Shown here in pieces: positions 26,254-28,026 of a stretch of 28,026 bases of DNA. The position numbers and the translations under genes are program-made. The notes under the pieces are model-generated. The model did no database searches and was not told where the DNA came from. It was given only the letters and a program-made list of their open reading frames with translations. Origin of the DNA: an uncultured Sphingomonas sp. GTDB taxonomy: Bacteria > Pseudomonadota > Alphaproteobacteria > Sphingomonadales > Sphingomonadaceae. The stretch is from positions 1 through 28,026 of the forward strand of contig CAMLSA010000036.1 of NCBI GenBank assembly GCA_946482655.1, read 5' to 3'. Each line of letters starts with the position of its first letter. Within the stretch, counting starts at the first letter, position 1.

Positions 26254-26894
26254 CTGGGAAGAGCCATATTATCGAGCTGGGCGCGCAGCTTGGCGAGTCG
26301 GACCTGCGGGCCGTCCTCGATCCAGCCTTCGCCGGTCTCGAGGATGATCTGTCCCGAGACGAGATGGTGATCGGGGGCCGTCGGCAGGCCGAGGTCGAGC
26401 CCTTCGAGCAACGCGATATCGTCGGGATTCATGCGCAGCCGGGCTGGCCCCGATTCGGCGGTCACCAGTTCGGCGATCGCCTCGGCCCGCTCCTTGAGCG
26501 TCTTTGGATCGATCTGCACCTCGCCCACGATCTGGCGGACGAAGCGGCTGACGGTCTCGGCGAGCACCGCCGCCAGCGGGCTCGAATCTTCAGGCTGGAG
26601 CGCTTCGGCCGAGCGGATCAGCTCCGCCAGTGCCTCGCGTTCACGGGCAAATTCCATGATCACCGTCTGGCGGCCCTGCTCGAAGCCTTCGGCGAAGGCC
26701 TCGTTGCGCAGCGTCTCGATATTGGTGACGGGCTCGGCCTGCGCCGGCCGCGGGCTCGGCGCGAAATCGCTGGCACGGCGCTTGGGGTGTCCGTCGCCTC
26801 CCCAGGGCGTGAAATGGCTGGTCGGCGCGGGGCGCGCCCACGCATCGACGCGGGTGGCCTCACCGGCGATCTCGCTGGTCCAGATCTCAGACAA
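26250..26894 (-). CDS. fliH: Flagellar assembly protein FliH (TTG start)
   Basis: FliH is the peripheral stalk that holds FliI and docks it to the export gate and C-ring. Starting at TTG (26892-26894) gives 214 residues beginning (M)SEIWTSEIAGEA. I prefer this start because no ATG or GTG occurs near it in frame, it overlaps the fliG stop by eight bases, and AAGGG lies about 9 nt upstream. After a variable N-terminus comes a helical region (IETLRNEAFAEGFEQGRQ..., about 68-135), then the conserved C-terminal domain with VRQIVGEVQIDP and GQIILETGEGWIEDGPQVRL. The ATGA overlap with fliI supports a translationally coupled set. Confidence 0.88.
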   Translation of the reverse strand: MSEIWTSEIAGEATRVDAWARPAPTSHFTPWGGDGHPKRRASDFAPSPRPAQAEPVTNIETLRNEAFAEGFEQGRQTVIMEFAREREALAELIRSAEALQPEDSSPLAAVLAETVSRFVRQIVGEVQIDPKTLKERAEAIAELVTAESGPARLRMNPDDIALLEGLDLGLPTAPDHHLVSGQIILETGEGWIEDGPQVRLAKLRAQLDNMALPR

Positions 26895-27924
26895 AGTCGT
26901 CGCCCTTGCCGCCAAGGCTGATCGTGCCGTCGGCAGCGAGCCTGCGCGCCACCGCCAGCATCGCCTTCTGCGCTTCCTGGACATCGGCCAGCCGCATCGG
27001 CCCGCGATCGGCGATCTCGTCCTGGATCGACTGGGCGGCGCGGCTGGACATGCAGCCATAGATCTTCGCGCGCAGCTTCTCGTCGGCGCCCTTGAGCGAA
27101 ACGACGAGAATGTCGTTGTCGACCGCGCGGAGCAGCGTTCCGAGATCCTTGTCGCCGACTGCCATCAGATTGTCGAAGACGAACATCTCCTCCTCGACCG
27201 AGCGGGCGATCGATTTGTCGAGCTTCGCCAGCGCCTTGATGATCCGCTGTTCGGCGGCCTTACGCGACGAATTGATGATCTTGGCTGCCTCGCCGGCGCC
27301 GCCGCGACGGGTGGTCGATCCGGTCGACTGCGCGGTGGCGGGGCGGTTGAGCAGCTCGTCGAGCTCGGCGATCGCGGTCTCGGTGATCGGGCCCAAAGTG
27401 GCGACGCGATATACCAGGTCGGCCTGCATATCCTCGGGCAGCAGCTGCAGGACATCGGCGGCGCGCTGGGGCTCCAGAAAGGCGAGCACCGTCGCCGCGA
27501 TCTGGGGATGTTCGAACTCGATCAGATTGGCGATCGCGCGCGGATCCATCCATTTGAGATTTTCGAGCGCGCTGACATGGTGGACCGGTGTGATCCGCTG
27601 GAGCACCTGATCGGCTTTGTCCTGACCGAGCGCCTTGTGCATCATTCCCTTGATCTGGCGTTCGACGCCGAAGCCGAGGGTGGTGCGCACGCGGGCGCGA
27701 TCTACGAACACGTCGAAGACGCCGTCGATCTCGTCCTCGGTGATGTTGGCAACCCCGAACATCGCGCCGCCGAGATGCTGGACCTCGTCCGGCTCGAGCC
27801 GGCTGAGCACGGTCGCGGCTTCTTCCTCGCCGAGCAGCATCAGCAGGATCGCGGCCGCTTGGCTACCCTTCGGCGCTGACAGCGGTGTAGCGTTTTCGGT
27901 ATCGACGGGCGTTTGGTCGGCCAT
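26887..27924 (-). CDS. fliG: Flagellar motor switch protein FliG
   Basis: FliG forms the top of the C-ring, binding FliF through its N-domain, FliM through its middle domain and the MotA stator through its C-domain. The 345 residues show all three. The N-domain begins KGSQAAAILLMLLGEEEAATVL. The middle domain has the EHPQ motif (138-141). The C-domain ends IYGCMSSRAAQSIQDEIADRGPMRL..., the torque helix region with its charged residues. Between the middle and C-domains an Ala/Thr/Ser-Gly stretch (about 195-215) replaces the usual short linker. It starts 4 bp after fliF and overlaps fliH by eight bases. Confidence 0.97.
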   Translation of the reverse strand: MADQTPVDTENATPLSAPKGSQAAAILLMLLGEEEAATVLSRLEPDEVQHLGGAMFGVANITEDEIDGVFDVFVDRARVRTTLGFGVERQIKGMMHKALGQDKADQVLQRITPVHHVSALENLKWMDPRAIANLIEFEHPQIAATVLAFLEPQRAADVLQLLPEDMQADLVYRVATLGPITETAIAELDELLNRPATAQSTGSTTRRGGAGEAAKIINSSRKAAEQRIIKALAKLDKSIARSVEEEMFVFDNLMAVGDKDLGTLLRAVDNDILVVSLKGADEKLRAKIYGCMSSRAAQSIQDEIADRGPMRLADVQEAQKAMLAVARRLAADGTISLGGKGDDFV

Positions 27925-27928
27925 GGGA

Positions 27929-28026
27929 TCAGGCGGCTCCGGGCATGTCGGCGCGGATCAGGTCGCGGACGACGAGCGCGGCGCGATCTGGATCCTGCCG
28001 CACGAAATTGCGGATCAATTCGGCCC
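27929..28026 (-). CDS. fliF: Flagellar MS-ring protein FliF, C-terminal fragment
   Basis: Only the last 32 codons are in the window. They read (from the minus strand) AELIRNFVRQDPDRAALVVR then DLIRADMPGAA and stop (TGA). This is the cytoplasmic C-terminal tail of FliF, which packs against the FliG N-domain. The signature IRNFVRQDP...ALVVRDLI and the position directly upstream of fliG make the call. The rest of the gene lies beyond the right edge. Confidence 0.85.
   Translation of the reverse strand, partial: AELIRNFVRQDPDRAALVVRDLIRADMPGAA

Overview
This is a GC-rich, gene-dense chromosomal segment of an alphaproteobacterium, most likely a member of the Sphingomonadales. The pointers are the mutY / DciA (DUF721) / DsbA / smc neighbourhood, a fused ThiS-ThiG, HisZ beside PurA, an alphaproteobacterial-type serC-serA operon with a structured leader, and a single-domain cytochrome c next to pheA. 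The genus call is inference from gene content; no rRNA or tRNA is present. I see no insertion sequence, prophage, CRISPR array or integrase.

Layout. 1-1671: the 3' part of uvrB, followed by a 52-residue small ORF. 1973-4393 (minus): hisZ-purA. 4608-5809 (plus): three small, low-complexity, mostly secreted proteins that I cannot assign to a known family. They have a structured leader in front and a bidirectional terminator behind, and they lie between hisZ-purA and serC-serA. 5861-8713 (minus): serC-serA, with a promoter and a tandem-hairpin leader. 8920-10604: a membrane-anchored cytochrome c and pheA, divergent. 10641-12574 (minus): mutY-nudC, translationally coupled. 12601-18265 (plus): dciA, two DsbA-like thiol oxidoreductases (one with a signal peptide, one a lipoprotein) and smc. 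18267-20918 (minus): aroQ-accB-accC-arsC-like, tightly packed. 21014-22021 (plus): the thiS-thiG fusion. 22172-28026 (minus): fliF(partial)-fliG-fliH-fliI-fliJ-fliK-fliL, nearly all overlapping or with very short gaps.

Most genes are housekeeping: repair (UvrB, MutY), nucleotide and NADH-pool hygiene (PurA, NudC), amino-acid synthesis (HisZ, SerA, SerC, PheA, AroQ), fatty-acid synthesis (AccB, AccC), thiamine synthesis, chromosome organisation and replication (SMC, DciA), periplasmic disulfide chemistry and flagellar assembly. The least explained parts are the 4.4-5.8 kb secreted-protein cassette with its leader, the ThiS-ThiG fusion in which the reactive Gly-Gly end is internal, and several dyad-symmetric DNA or RNA elements: the serC leader, the aroQ/thiSG promoter dyad, and an AT-rich dyad at the end of fliL. 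Four genes use non-ATG starts: GTG for the first dsbA-like gene and accC, TTG for aroQ and fliH.
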